Made by a program: the position numbers and the translations under genes | In this document: piece by piece, positions 38,442 to 46,787 of the stretch | Numbering within the stretch: position 1 is the first letter of the stretch | Layout: every line of letters begins with the position of its first letter | The notes under the pieces: model-generated | The model's input: only the letters and a program-made list of their open reading frames with translations | The model's database searches: none | What the model was told of the DNA's origin: nothing | Source of the DNA: Hellea sp039977295 | Lineage (GTDB): Bacteria; Pseudomonadota; Alphaproteobacteria; Caulobacterales; Maricaulaceae | Length of the DNA stretch: 64,000 bases | NCBI GenBank assembly: GCA_039977295.1 | Contig: JBDWDN010000009.1 | Coordinates: forward strand, 372,001-436,000 | Direction of reading: 5' to 3'

Positions 38442-38864
38442 TTACCGGTCACCCAACTTCCCAGCATTGAGGCCTGAATCTTTAAAGTCATAAAAACAGT
38501 CATACTCACAATAATAATCGATGGCCTTTAGAACCAAGTTATTATCAAATTCAGGCAATTGGTATCTAAGGCTGGCTAATACGCTTTCAATGATTTCCCC
38601 GCTATATAGTAGTGTCCAGCCTGTTCCTTTTATGGCGCTAGGAAGCGTATCATAATCAACGTTACCATCGCTTAGAATGTCGAACTCTAAAACCTCCGCC
38701 CCAACATAAATTTGACCGTCTAACGTCACGCGGTCGCCTTGGGGCGAGTAGACGGAAAAGTGCTCCCCGCTAGCTCGCACCTTGTCATTTGCATCATAAA
38801 CGCCGAGCCGAGAACTGCGGACCTCATTTATGACCGTTTCAAGCGTATTATATGTGTTTAGCAT
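38442..38864 (-). CDS. Small immunity-island protein, unknown
   Basis: 140 residues with an N-terminal helix, a beta-rich middle (FSVYSPQGDRVTLDGQIYV) and a C-terminal helix ending YDFKDSG. Acidic and soluble. The family is not recognised. It is the last gene of the second minus-strand block. Confidence 0.62.
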   Translation of the reverse strand: MLNTYNTLETVINEVRSSRLGVYDANDKVRASGEHFSVYSPQGDRVTLDGQIYVGAEVLEFDILSDGNVDYDTLPSAIKGTGWTLLYSGEIIESVLASLRYQLPEFDNNLVLKAIDYYCEYDCFYDFKDSGLNAGKLGDR

Positions 38865-38961
38865 AGAGACGTCATCTTATTGAATTGTGAGTTTGTTTCT
38901 TTGGACCATTAAGCTTTTTTAGAGTGAGATATATTTAGTTCCGAATATGGCAGCTCAGAAT

Positions 38962-39405
38962 TCATGTTGTAACTGGCCAGTTCACCCACCACGCCTCACC
39001 GTCAAAGGCGTTCCATTGTAGTTCAAAGCCTTCACACCAAATTTCCCATTCCGCCCACCCTGCCGCGTGAAAGCCCTTAAGACTAAATCCCGTATGAGGG
39101 TCTTTAGGGCTTAATATGGACGCCTCTAAAATTTCCTTATCCAAAGGATATTTCCGTTCAGGGTGCTTCTTATAGACTCTATCTTTCTAATCAAAGACCC
39201 TTGCCTCTGTGGATTTAACCCCTGTGAAAATCAATATGCAGGGCTTGATGCCCACGGCAGTATCACTCGTGTTCTCCTTGTGGGCTTCATGAAGATTAGC
39301 AAAGCCGAGATGCAATTTAATCGTTTTATGTCCGTGCTCAATCTTATCAATGACGCTGTCATGAAAATTGATGAGCTCAAACTGCTGTGTCGTACAATAC
39401 TTCAT
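38962..39405 (-). pseudogene. Immunity-type gene interrupted by an in-frame TAG
   Basis: From ATG 39405 a 72-codon frame (FHDSVIDKIEHGHKTIKL) ends at TAG 39187-39189. The same frame then stays open 74 more sense codons to 38962, reading through RVYKKHPERKYPL to EWEIWCEGFELQW and WWVNWPVTT. Both halves look like one protein of about 147 residues, so a single base change has inactivated it. Suppression of the amber codon or a sequencing error are alternatives. Confidence 0.65.
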
Positions 39406-39472
39406 TAGACTAGGCCTGTTTGACCTTCCCCACCCGAAACTTTGCCGCGCGGAGAATAGCGGTCATTATACA

Positions 39473-39820
39473 TCACTCTTTAGGCTCAAAATAGAACGGC
39501 ATTTCAGGAGAGTCGAAGACACCAGCGTCATATAAATCATCTAATGTTTTAGGTAGCATACGTTCCATCACTTCGTAATTTGCCTTTGATAGGAGATGAT
39601 AAGCACGGCCGTTTTTCCGACTGCCCAGATATTCATGTATATCTTCAATCGCCAGATAATGATCTCGATTGTGAAAATACTGAATGAACTCTTGCAAAGT
39701 TTGCGCGATGAAAACGAGGTCTCTGAGCTTCACTTCAACTTTAGCATCGGCATCAATATTTTCATTTATGCCAAAAGTGGCATACTCAAGAATGTTCTTT
39801 GTGTATCTTCTATCGGTCAT
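39473..39820 (-). CDS. Small immunity-island protein, unknown
   Basis: 115 residues, acidic, helical. IEDIHEYLGSRKNGRAYHLL near the middle and the end FDSPEMPFYFEP look like conserved family positions, but I cannot name the family with confidence. It is closely spaced with its upstream neighbour (17 bases). Confidence 0.65.
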   Translation of the reverse strand: MTDRRYTKNILEYATFGINENIDADAKVEVKLRDLVFIAQTLQEFIQYFHNRDHYLAIEDIHEYLGSRKNGRAYHLLSKANYEVMERMLPKTLDDLYDAGVFDSPEMPFYFEPKE

Positions 39821-39837
39821 TTTCTGTGACTCTGCGG

Positions 39838-40218
39838 TTAAAATTTGACATTCTTGTTTGAGACGTATCTTACATAGGCATTAAACTTCTGACCTCGAAA
39901 CGCCTTATATAATTCAGTCAAGCGCTCTAAGGCTATGTCTTCTGAAGAGCTGTCTCGCCCAATTAAATCACAGGCACTTTGGAAATTTGGGGTGCCCGTT
40001 TTCTCACTTAACCAACGGTCAAACTCAAATCCTACATATTCGCCATGCGCCCTCTGCGTTACATTATCCGCCGCCCTCGCGCACATGCGTTCTAAAGCCG
40101 TTTTCGCGCCGGATAAAAACTGCTTCATTCCCGCTATCGAGATATCCTCGACAAACAGACCCGGCCTCATAAACACCTCATCATAAAAGTGATAAATATC
40201 AAATTTAATATCAGCCAT
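39838..40218 (-). CDS. Small immunity-island protein, unknown
   Basis: 126 residues, with EVFMRPGLFVEDISIAGMK near the N-terminus and FEFDRWLSEKTG in the centre. It begins directly after the previous stop, so it is coupled. The family is not recognised. Confidence 0.65.
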   Translation of the reverse strand: MADIKFDIYHFYDEVFMRPGLFVEDISIAGMKQFLSGAKTALERMCARAADNVTQRAHGEYVGFEFDRWLSEKTGTPNFQSACDLIGRDSSSEDIALERLTELYKAFRGQKFNAYVRYVSNKNVKF

Positions 40219-40518
40219 TTAATGAAGCTCCGTTTCCCAGTCTTCAAAAGGAGGCGTCGCTTTGGTCCCTGTCATATATTGCAGGATATATTGCGCCGCG
40301 CGTTTCTCGGCATGTTTAGCGTTAGTGACCTCGCCCGCATCATCAAACTCTAATACATTTGCAAAGATGGCATAGGCAGCCTCTAGGGCGCTTGGCTCCT
40401 CCGTAAGGATAGAGCGGTAATCAACGTCTTTGAGTAAAGGGTTCCCCACTGTGCCATTGGCGACCCAATATGAAAATTGGCGGATCGCCCCGCTAACAGA
40501 CTCGCTTAATTTTGGCAT
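40219..40518 (-). CDS. DUF7677-like small protein
   Basis: 99 residues, helical. SGAIRQFSYWVANGTVGNP at the start and PPFEDWETELH at the end fit a small uncharacterised family that I recall as DUF7677. It is placed between two other array genes without gaps. The function is unknown. Confidence 0.62.
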   Translation of the reverse strand: MPKLSESVSGAIRQFSYWVANGTVGNPLLKDVDYRSILTEEPSALEAAYAIFANVLEFDDAGEVTNAKHAEKRAAQYILQYMTGTKATPPFEDWETELH

Positions 40519-40534
40519 TCCTAGGTCTTTCTAT

Positions 40535-41002
40535 CTAATCGCTTATATCAAGCCGCTGCCATGTCGTTATGGACGTAGCTGGCCGTATGTCCCACGTTTC
40601 TCCGTCCAAGGTGCGATAGGCTGCATAGGTCGTGCAGCAACCGCCCGCCCCCATGGCTTGGGTCCCTATTTCAATATGTAAATAGTCCCCCTCCATTTCC
40701 AGGCGTTCAACAATGCACATCTTTGGTAAAGCGTAAGGCGCGGGCTTAAAAAGAAGTTCCCAATCGCCTCTGCGCCCCTCTGTTTGGGCGGCTTTATAAA
40801 CGTGACAATTTTTAATGCCAAAAAGAGTGACACGGCTATTATTGTTTGTGGTCAGTTTGAAAACCGGCGTGGTAAAGCTATCTTGCAGGGGTGAAGCCTC
40901 GGCAAGCGTTTCACTCTTTGATTTGGACACACTAACCCCGTCAGCACAGGCGGCGAGGAAAACCGTGAAAAGAATAAGACCGAATGCTATCGATGTTTTC
41001 AT
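40535..41002 (-). CDS. Small lipoprotein of the immunity island
   Basis: 155 residues with a signal peptide ending in the lipobox LAAC (Cys about residue 19). The mature part is beta-rich with a C-terminal CCTTYAAYR segment. It is anchored to a membrane facing the periplasm, as expected for protection against a periplasm-acting toxin; that role is inferred from context only. Confidence 0.72.
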   Translation of the reverse strand: MKTSIAFGLILFTVFLAACADGVSVSKSKSETLAEASPLQDSFTTPVFKLTTNNNSRVTLFGIKNCHVYKAAQTEGRRGDWELLFKPAPYALPKMCIVERLEMEGDYLHIEIGTQAMGAGGCCTTYAAYRTLDGETWDIRPATSITTWQRLDISD

Positions 41003-41006
41003 TTGC

Positions 41007-41390
41007 CTAAGACATCCCTGTGCGTGTTGAAATAACCTTACCTAAATAGTCAACTAAGACAATTTCGTCTTTTTCCTCCAAACACCAATCAATCAACCTT
41101 CTTACAAAAACTGGGGTTATGGCCTTATCCTCCCAATGCGGCACTTTCACTCTTACCCAAGGTCCTCCCAAATCGGGTAGCCCCTCATATTCCCGGCCTT
41201 TTATAATCAAAAATGGGTTCTCATTTTGCTGCCCCGGTTGATAGGAAATAAGGAACTTCCGATCGTCAGATATCACATGCAATTGGGGCCCGCGATAGGC
41301 ATGCATCCAATCCTCTGTTTCCTTCATATACCAATAGAAAATTCTGTCATGACGAACCAATTTTCTCTTACCTTTTTTACTTATCGCCAT
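41007..41390 (-). CDS. Conserved small immunity-island protein
   Basis: 127 residues starting MAISKKGKRKLV. The pattern IFYWYMKET, LHVISDDRKFLISYQ, FVRRLIDWCLEE is one I associate with small proteins common in immunity-gene clusters. The ATG lies 14 bases inside the previous gene, so the two are coupled. Confidence 0.68.
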   Translation of the reverse strand: MAISKKGKRKLVRHDRIFYWYMKETEDWMHAYRGPQLHVISDDRKFLISYQPGQQNENPFLIIKGREYEGLPDLGGPWVRVKVPHWEDKAITPVFVRRLIDWCLEEKDEIVLVDYLGKVISTRTGMS

Positions 41391-42411
41391 TTAACGCTCC
41401 CATTGGCTCTCTTTGGCTCCAGCCCTTAAGGAGTGTCTCAATTTCTGCTGCGCTAAATAAATGCGGCGCGCCCAGCCCCCAAGCCGCCTCCATTAAAGCG
41501 CCGACGGCATCAGACCATGGCGGTATAAGCCATTTTTCTTCTTCGTCCTCTTCAAAAGCTGCGTCTCCTATTTCCCGCAGGGCCGACTCCCAGACCTTAC
41601 GGTGGATGAGCGATAGGCCATCTCCAATGGGTGATTTTTTAGAGCGGTTCCCTAAGTTAACAACGCCGCCCATATCTCTATCAGGGTCGCGATCAAAAAC
41701 CTCGCGCTCTGCCATCCAGCGGTGCCATCCCTCGGAGGTAATCGCTCTCCCGCCGCCGGAGCGAGACTTTGCAAGACGTAAAACATGTGACGCCTCAAGC
41801 CGAGACGCATAGTGTATAACAGTCTCTATTTTTGATCCATGCTCTCCAAACAGACGTTCGGTTTTCATCTCCCAAACCAGCTTCACTGAAAAACAGCGCG
41901 TATAGGGTCCGCTATGGTCTTGGGGCTCTAGAGGATCAAGAACCTGCGCCAACAGCAATTTTCCGGGCCAATTTGCGGCAAGTGTGGTCTCCAAGCTATC
42001 ATTTACAATAATATAAGGCGGCTTACGCTCAGCCGTTGAGATGATTTGACCGTCCTGACAGTTTTCAAACAACCCGATTTTATCGATGGGCCTGTAAATA
42101 TAACCGACAATGATTGGCTTCATCCCATAGCAGCGCCACTCCACCTCTTTCTCTGGGAAATAGAGCTGAACATTTGGCATATGCTTATCAAGAAATTCAT
42201 CATCCAATATCGTCCCGTCGGGGAGTATGATCTTACCAATCCCAGAAAACTCCCCGCTCCAATTTGACACTTCAATCGTCCAGCCATTGCTGGCCTTATA
42301 TGGAATATCGCCTTTCGTCTGAATTTGCGGATCGATTTGGGCGGTAAGGGTCACCTCGCCCGTTTCTATTTGGCGAAGAACATCTAAGACGTCTTGTTCG
42401 GTTACAGTCAT
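41377..42411 (-). CDS. Larger immunity-island protein, unknown
   Basis: 344 residues, the longest in the array. The N-terminal ~120 residues contain NGWTIEVSNWSG and KEVEWRCYGMKPI, the rest is alpha/beta with a Glu-rich linker (FEEDEEEKW). No domain was named. The ATG at 42411 follows the lipoprotein stop by one base, so these are coupled. Confidence 0.65.
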   Translation of the reverse strand: MTVTEQDVLDVLRQIETGEVTLTAQIDPQIQTKGDIPYKASNGWTIEVSNWSGEFSGIGKIILPDGTILDDEFLDKHMPNVQLYFPEKEVEWRCYGMKPIIVGYIYRPIDKIGLFENCQDGQIISTAERKPPYIIVNDSLETTLAANWPGKLLLAQVLDPLEPQDHSGPYTRCFSVKLVWEMKTERLFGEHGSKIETVIHYASRLEASHVLRLAKSRSGGGRAITSEGWHRWMAEREVFDRDPDRDMGGVVNLGNRSKKSPIGDGLSLIHRKVWESALREIGDAAFEEDEEEKWLIPPWSDAVGALMEAAWGLGAPHLFSAAEIETLLKGWSQREPMGALNGDK

Positions 42412-42412
42412 A

Positions 42413-43042
42413 TCACGGCCCAACGACTTTCAATTCTCTCACATCGATCTGTTTTCCAGACCTTCCATCCAGCCTCACCTCCAAATGTTCTTCGGCTCCA
42501 AAATCGTAATAGCGGATGGTCCAGGCCTTTTCCCCGCCAACGTCTCCCTTCCAAATTTCAGATTTAACACCCCCACTTTTTGGATACCCTTTATCAAGGG
42601 AAATGTTGTGATCTTGACAATATTGAAGAATATCGGCCCACTGAAAATCATAGCCTTGATCTGTATCCTCCTCGCCTAGGAACACTCCACTTTCATCAAA
42701 ATTATACCAGACGCCATATTCAGACCCGTTATTAAATGAAACGCCCTTGGTTTTTATGTTTCCGTTTTCAAAAAATAATTTCATAACATAAAAACTCGAA
42801 CCCTCACTATATATGACTCTCGAATAGCCGGGGTTCTGGTGATCTTCTATAATATGCAGATCATCTTCAAATACAGTTCTTTTACCGCTAAGCTGGTCCA
42901 CATTTTTCTCAAACTCTGAAACATCAAAAGCCTCAAAACTATTTTCGATGATGGGAATCTCTGCGTTATGCGTCATTCTAACCTTTGAGCTGTTGCACCC
43001 TCCTAAACATAGCAAGACGACTAGATAGTTAAGCGGTTTCAT
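42413..43042 (-). CDS. Lipoprotein of the immunity island
   Basis: 209 residues with a signal peptide and lipobox LGGC (Cys about residue 16). The mature part contains beta hairpins (VIYSEGSSFYVMKLFF) and a WGDVGG-like KGDVGGEKAW segment. It overlaps the upstream gene as ATGA. It is a periplasm-facing candidate immunity lipoprotein. Confidence 0.72.
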   Translation of the reverse strand: MKPLNYLVVLLCLGGCNSSKVRMTHNAEIPIIENSFEAFDVSEFEKNVDQLSGKRTVFEDDLHIIEDHQNPGYSRVIYSEGSSFYVMKLFFENGNIKTKGVSFNNGSEYGVWYNFDESGVFLGEEDTDQGYDFQWADILQYCQDHNISLDKGYPKSGGVKSEIWKGDVGGEKAWTIRYYDFGAEEHLEVRLDGRSGKQIDVRELKVVGP

Positions 43043-43410
43043 ACCGGATTACCCGAAGAGTTGGGGCGCGTTGGGGACGACACCCTATTCTCACAAGAAG
43101 AATGTGTGGCCTTACATAATTCATAACACCTATCGCACATCCAATTGCGGCCATCCGGCGTCATCCCGGCATCGCCTGATACAAGGGTGCATCCTCTTAA
43201 TTCGCAACGATCTTCCGTCCAGCCATGCTCAAGCCATGCCATTTTACGCGCATCATAATCTTGTCCGATGAATTCGACTATCGCGCCATCCGGCCGAAGA
43301 AGCGCATGACGCGGCGTCCAAAGGCGAGCAGTCCACTTTTGAGTCTTCACAGATTCGATCATGAAATCCCAATCTTCCTTTAAGACCTCCTCACCAAACA
43401 CATCTTTCAT
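43039..43410 (-). CDS. Cysteine-containing small protein
   Basis: 123 residues with CELRGC and CDRCYELC clusters suggesting zinc binding, and an N-terminal RPDGAIVEFIGQDYD. The C-terminal 20 residues are low complexity. It overlaps the following lipoprotein gene by four bases. The family is not recognised. Confidence 0.62.
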   Translation of the reverse strand: MKDVFGEEVLKEDWDFMIESVKTQKWTARLWTPRHALLRPDGAIVEFIGQDYDARKMAWLEHGWTEDRCELRGCTLVSGDAGMTPDGRNWMCDRCYELCKATHSSCENRVSSPTRPNSSGNPV

Positions 43411-43434
43411 CGAGACAGCCCCCTTAACCGCATC

Positions 43435-44031
43435 CTAAGTCCTCATAGCTAGTTTTGCAGATAGGCGCTTTACGACGGTGTTTCGAGCCGACTTCGCGAG
43501 AAACTGCGGCGGGAGCTTAAGAAGAAAAGACCGATATTCATATTGGGACCGGCCTCTTTCTTTGGATTGTATAAAATCCTTCAATTCCGCGGCGCTTCGG
43601 CGATTAAAGGCCCAAAGCACATGACCTTTATAGTCAATTTGAAAATAAGCTTCACTTGGCCATACCAATTGGTGCTTTCGCCGTAACCCACACGGAATAC
43701 AATACACTGTCCCAGCATCATATTTATAACTGCGATAGAGATGATCGTAATGCGCCCAATCTGACACCGCATAGCCTTCTGGTAGATCGTCAATCGCCGG
43801 AAAACCATGAGCGTGAAGCTTATGAAAGTAAAATGCCAAATTCACACCTTGTCCATCAGAGTTACTAACCTTGCGATGTTCAAAAAATTTGGAGTTCTGA
43901 AAATAGGGAATGTCTTTTCTGAGAGAGACTTTTACATATTCTGCAAATTCAAAATTCGCTTCCTTACCGCAGCTTGGACAAGCTATCGCAACGACATGCG
44001 TTATGGGGTTATCTTGGTAAGGCAAAGTCAT
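43435..44031 (-). CDS. CpXC-type zinc-ribbon protein
   Basis: 198 residues from ATG 44031, which follows AAGAGG by nine bases; an upstream ATG at 44055 lies before that site. ACPSCGKEANFEF near the N-terminus and YCIPCGLRR further on form a likely four-Cys zinc site as in CpXC-like proteins. The remainder is basic and not recognised. Confidence 0.65.
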   Translation of the reverse strand: MTLPYQDNPITHVVAIACPSCGKEANFEFAEYVKVSLRKDIPYFQNSKFFEHRKVSNSDGQGVNLAFYFHKLHAHGFPAIDDLPEGYAVSDWAHYDHLYRSYKYDAGTVYCIPCGLRRKHQLVWPSEAYFQIDYKGHVLWAFNRRSAAELKDFIQSKERGRSQYEYRSFLLKLPPQFLAKSARNTVVKRLSAKLAMRT

Positions 44032-44311
44032 AATCTGAAACCTCTTAAAACACATATGAGGTCAAAAGGTGACAATATTCGTGTCATTCAAAGGCAGCTA
44101 ATTTAAGGACTGTTCAAGCGGCGATCTGCAAGCTAAGTTTAATCTGCGCGCCAGTAAATAAACAATATCGGTGACAAAGTAGGGTCGTAAAATCGCCCAC
44201 CCGCTGGCGGTGGAGGGTAACCGCCCGACGCGCAATTTAGCTTACTGCTGAACTATATTCAATTTAACGGAGACGGGTGATCGGGAATTGGGCAATGCCA
44301 CGCGAAATTGC

Positions 44312-44848
44312 TCACAGCGGATAAAGAGGATCGACGGCACTTGGTTTACAATCAGCAAACCACTTCATGGGATGTTTCTGCGGGATTCTCTCAACAAGTT
44401 CTCCCGAGTGAGGGTAAAACCAAATGGCATTAAAGCTTCCATCTGTTTTGAGCAGGGCCCGCCATTTGACAACCTTATCCGTTCCTCCGAACCTCTCTCG
44501 CCGTGGATGGTCTTTTGCCGGCTCACCTAACACGATTAGATTTGCTATAAACCCGCCAATTTGCACTTCCACTTCAACATTATCACGAATTGAAACCCAG
44601 AGAGGGTCGGCAATATGCTCGATCGTTCTATTTGGGTCAGATACGCGCTTATTGCCCCATGCCACCCTAATTTGGCATCCTTGTCTTACGGCATTGGTAA
44701 TCTGCTGTGATGAACCTTGGGCAATATTTCCGTCCTGATCATGGGCCAACATTAAGTGCCAAGGAGATGCGGTGGAGCTAGCTTGACATCCCCCCAATGT
44801 GAGACCCCATAAAACCGAAATCATTTTGAGTAGCTGTGAATTTTTCAT
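44312..44848 (-). CDS. Lipoprotein of the immunity island
   Basis: 178 residues with a signal peptide and lipobox LGGC (Cys about residue 21). The mature sequence contains CQIRVAWGNKR and SVRDNVEVEVQIGG-like SIRDNVEVEVQIGG. A short invasion-associated-locus-B-like fold is possible but unproven. It follows the metallo-beta-lactamase-fold gene by 20 bases and could share its promoter. Confidence 0.65.
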   Translation of the reverse strand: MKNSQLLKMISVLWGLTLGGCQASSTASPWHLMLAHDQDGNIAQGSSQQITNAVRQGCQIRVAWGNKRVSDPNRTIEHIADPLWVSIRDNVEVEVQIGGFIANLIVLGEPAKDHPRRERFGGTDKVVKWRALLKTDGSFNAIWFYPHSGELVERIPQKHPMKWFADCKPSAVDPLYPL

Positions 44849-44868
44849 GTTCTAACCCCTCATCCATC

Positions 44869-46314
44869 TTAACTGCAAATTGCGCGGCGCGTTGGGCAAT
44901 GGCCAAGAAGCGGGTTTTCGGCCTGCGCTGCAAAAGCACTCCAATTTTCAGCTTTGCGGCCATGCGCGCCCAAGATAAATTCGACATCTAATCCCAATGT
45001 CTCGACTTGGGTTTTTAGGGCTAAGCTGGTTTTTGTGACACGCGCAGCTGAGTCCTTTGACGTGCTATTATATAGATCCTCTTGAAATATAGTTTTAGCG
45101 GCCGGAACATATAACAATGCATAGCTTTGCACATGAGGCGTTGAAACCATATGAATCTCCACACCCTCAATGGTCGTTTTCGCGTCTTCTAAGATAACGA
45201 GCTTCTCCTCTGGCACCGTAGATCCATAAGCCGTGTTCACATTTGCGCGGGCCGTTGCGGGCATGACCAGCGTGGCCCCTAATTCCAGGGCCTGTTTGGC
45301 GCTGGCAACATGATCGGAATGATGATGGGTCAAGATAAGATGGCGCAGCGGTTTCTCGCCGTGCGCCTTTGTATAGGCTTCATACCGATCTTTAAGCCCC
45401 CCATAACCGCCAAGCGCAATCAGATGGTCCCCAGCATCCACAAAAGCGCCATATCCAAAACCTTGTCCCGCATGAAAAAGGTTTGGCGCGACCTCATCGA
45501 CGCTCATCTGGGAATTGTCCACGGCCTCCGGCTCTGGACTCATCCCGCGCTCAATTTTAAAAGCGGCATGCTTCACGCGGTTAGGCATTATTGTTCGAGA
45601 CTTGGTATATTCGATGATATTATTATCTGAGAAAAGAACGAATTCGCCAGCATAGGAAATGCCTTTGGTCTTTTGAAAGTCATCAAAGGAATAACTCCAC
45701 ATCGCATAGTCTGGAACATCGCGCTGCATCAATGAAATATGCCCCGTCTGCGCGTTGATAAATAGCGTAGGCTCTATCGTTGTCCCGAGCATATCAAACT
45801 CGATAATATGATGAAGGTCGCCGCGGTAATATTTATCACCTTTATAGACGACCGTATTGCGCTGTTTCATCAATTCATGCGCAACCATTACATCAATCGA
45901 GCGAATTTCGCCGCCAAAGTGGTCGTAAAAACCGGCCTCTTTATCTTCGGCATATGTGCCCTCAATAAAATTCATGCGCGTCTGACCATTTTCATCTGTG
46001 AAGACACGCTCACTATAGGCGCCGCCTCTTCCCCAGGCTTCCTCACTGCCGCGTTGATTTTTCAAATCAAATTTATGGATTTTTGTCATCGGTTCTAATT
46101 CGACAAAATGCGGCGTATGTCCTTGCCCCATCCATCCATAGCGCAGGTCGCTATTGATCGTAATGGATTTCAGGTTTTCAAATTTCTCACCGCCATATCC
46201 GTCAATAACCTTTGACGTTACCATATGGGCCATGTCACCAGCCTGCGCGCTGCCCGGCATCAAAAATGTTGACGTTAGCAAAAGCGCGGCGAAGTTTTTT
46301 AAACTCAAAGTCAT
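44869..46314 (-). CDS. Exported metallo-beta-lactamase-fold hydrolase
   Basis: 481 residues with a signal peptide (cleavage near AQAG). The zinc-binding signature THHHSDHVAS at residues 329-338 is the HxHxDH motif; IMVSTPH-like and AHGRKAE segments supply later ligands. Residues ~30-270 form an added N-terminal beta-rich domain. Substrates of this periplasmic subgroup are unknown and activity on beta-lactams is not implied. AAGGGGA precedes the ATG. The BlaI-type palindrome upstream suggests inducible control. Confidence 0.85.
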   Translation of the reverse strand: MTLSLKNFAALLLTSTFLMPGSAQAGDMAHMVTSKVIDGYGGEKFENLKSITINSDLRYGWMGQGHTPHFVELEPMTKIHKFDLKNQRGSEEAWGRGGAYSERVFTDENGQTRMNFIEGTYAEDKEAGFYDHFGGEIRSIDVMVAHELMKQRNTVVYKGDKYYRGDLHHIIEFDMLGTTIEPTLFINAQTGHISLMQRDVPDYAMWSYSFDDFQKTKGISYAGEFVLFSDNNIIEYTKSRTIMPNRVKHAAFKIERGMSPEPEAVDNSQMSVDEVAPNLFHAGQGFGYGAFVDAGDHLIALGGYGGLKDRYEAYTKAHGEKPLRHLILTHHHSDHVASAKQALELGATLVMPATARANVNTAYGSTVPEEKLVILEDAKTTIEGVEIHMVSTPHVQSYALLYVPAAKTIFQEDLYNSTSKDSAARVTKTSLALKTQVETLGLDVEFILGAHGRKAENWSAFAAQAENPLLGHCPTRRAICS

Positions 46315-46347
46315 AAGGTCCCCTTCATGAAACGTAACCTCACCGTA

Positions 46348-46363
46348 TACGACAAATGTCGTA
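46348..46363. promoter_or_regulatory. BlaI/CopY-type operator palindrome
   Basis: TACGACA-AA-TGTCGTA, a perfect 7-bp inverted repeat with a two-base centre, 34 bases upstream of the MBL-fold start codon. The TAC(N)ACA..TGT(N)GTA layout is that of BlaI/MecI family operators. A second right half-site TGTCGTA lies at 46386-46392, about three helical turns away. No repressor gene is in the window. Confidence 0.6.
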
Positions 46364-46645
46364 ATGTCTAATATCGAAGGCTACATGTCGTATTTTTAAT
46401 CCTGGCATGATTGAAGCGTTAAGGTGAGACCATTGGCTCCTCAAAAGAAACGCTTTGAGAAAACTGCGCAGGGTTTAGTTTCTTTTGGAACAGGCACCCG
46501 CCGCCCCAATCTGACACATCTGTAATTACTTGGTAAAACCGACTTCCCATTGCGGCACAACACGGACGGCTACACCGTAAATTTTTTCACACTCAAAACA
46601 CGCTATTCTTAGATTTTTCGTCCTTTGCCCCAATTTCACCAAATA

Positions 46646-46653
46646 TTAACCAT
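46646..46653 (+). promoter_or_regulatory. CtrA-like half-site TTAACCAT
   Basis: Located 135 bases before the first holdfast-type gene. CtrA half-sites have this sequence in alphaproteobacteria, and CtrA controls polar and surface genes. About two chance copies per 64 kb are expected, so the position is what counts. Confidence 0.35.
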
Positions 46654-46787
46654 GTCTCAACGCGATTGACCTGCTCTGAACCAAAGTGACCTAAATTGGC
46701 ACAGTCCGCGCATCTTTTTTTACATGCGGCGTTTACGAGATGTTTGTTCATTTCAGTTAGAAGACAGGTAATAACAAGGTGGGTTTA

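Larger units (their letters stand above)
46315..46787. promoter_or_regulatory. 473-base divergent control region between the MBL-fold gene and the holdfast-type locus
   Basis: It holds a BlaI-type palindrome near the left gene and a CtrA-like half-site nearer the right gene, both listed separately. The 300 bases between them have no recognisable gene; A/T runs near 46610 and 46720 may be promoter elements. Confidence 0.5.

Noticed and set aside
44056..44311. Search for a gene in the 256-base gap before the CpXC-type gene
   Set aside because: Frames are short and interrupted; only a weak GC stem near 44200 is visible.
24990..44848. Integron cassette array
   Set aside because: Genes overlap or are separated by a few bases, often coupled; I saw no repeated attC-like ~60-base sites and no integrase.
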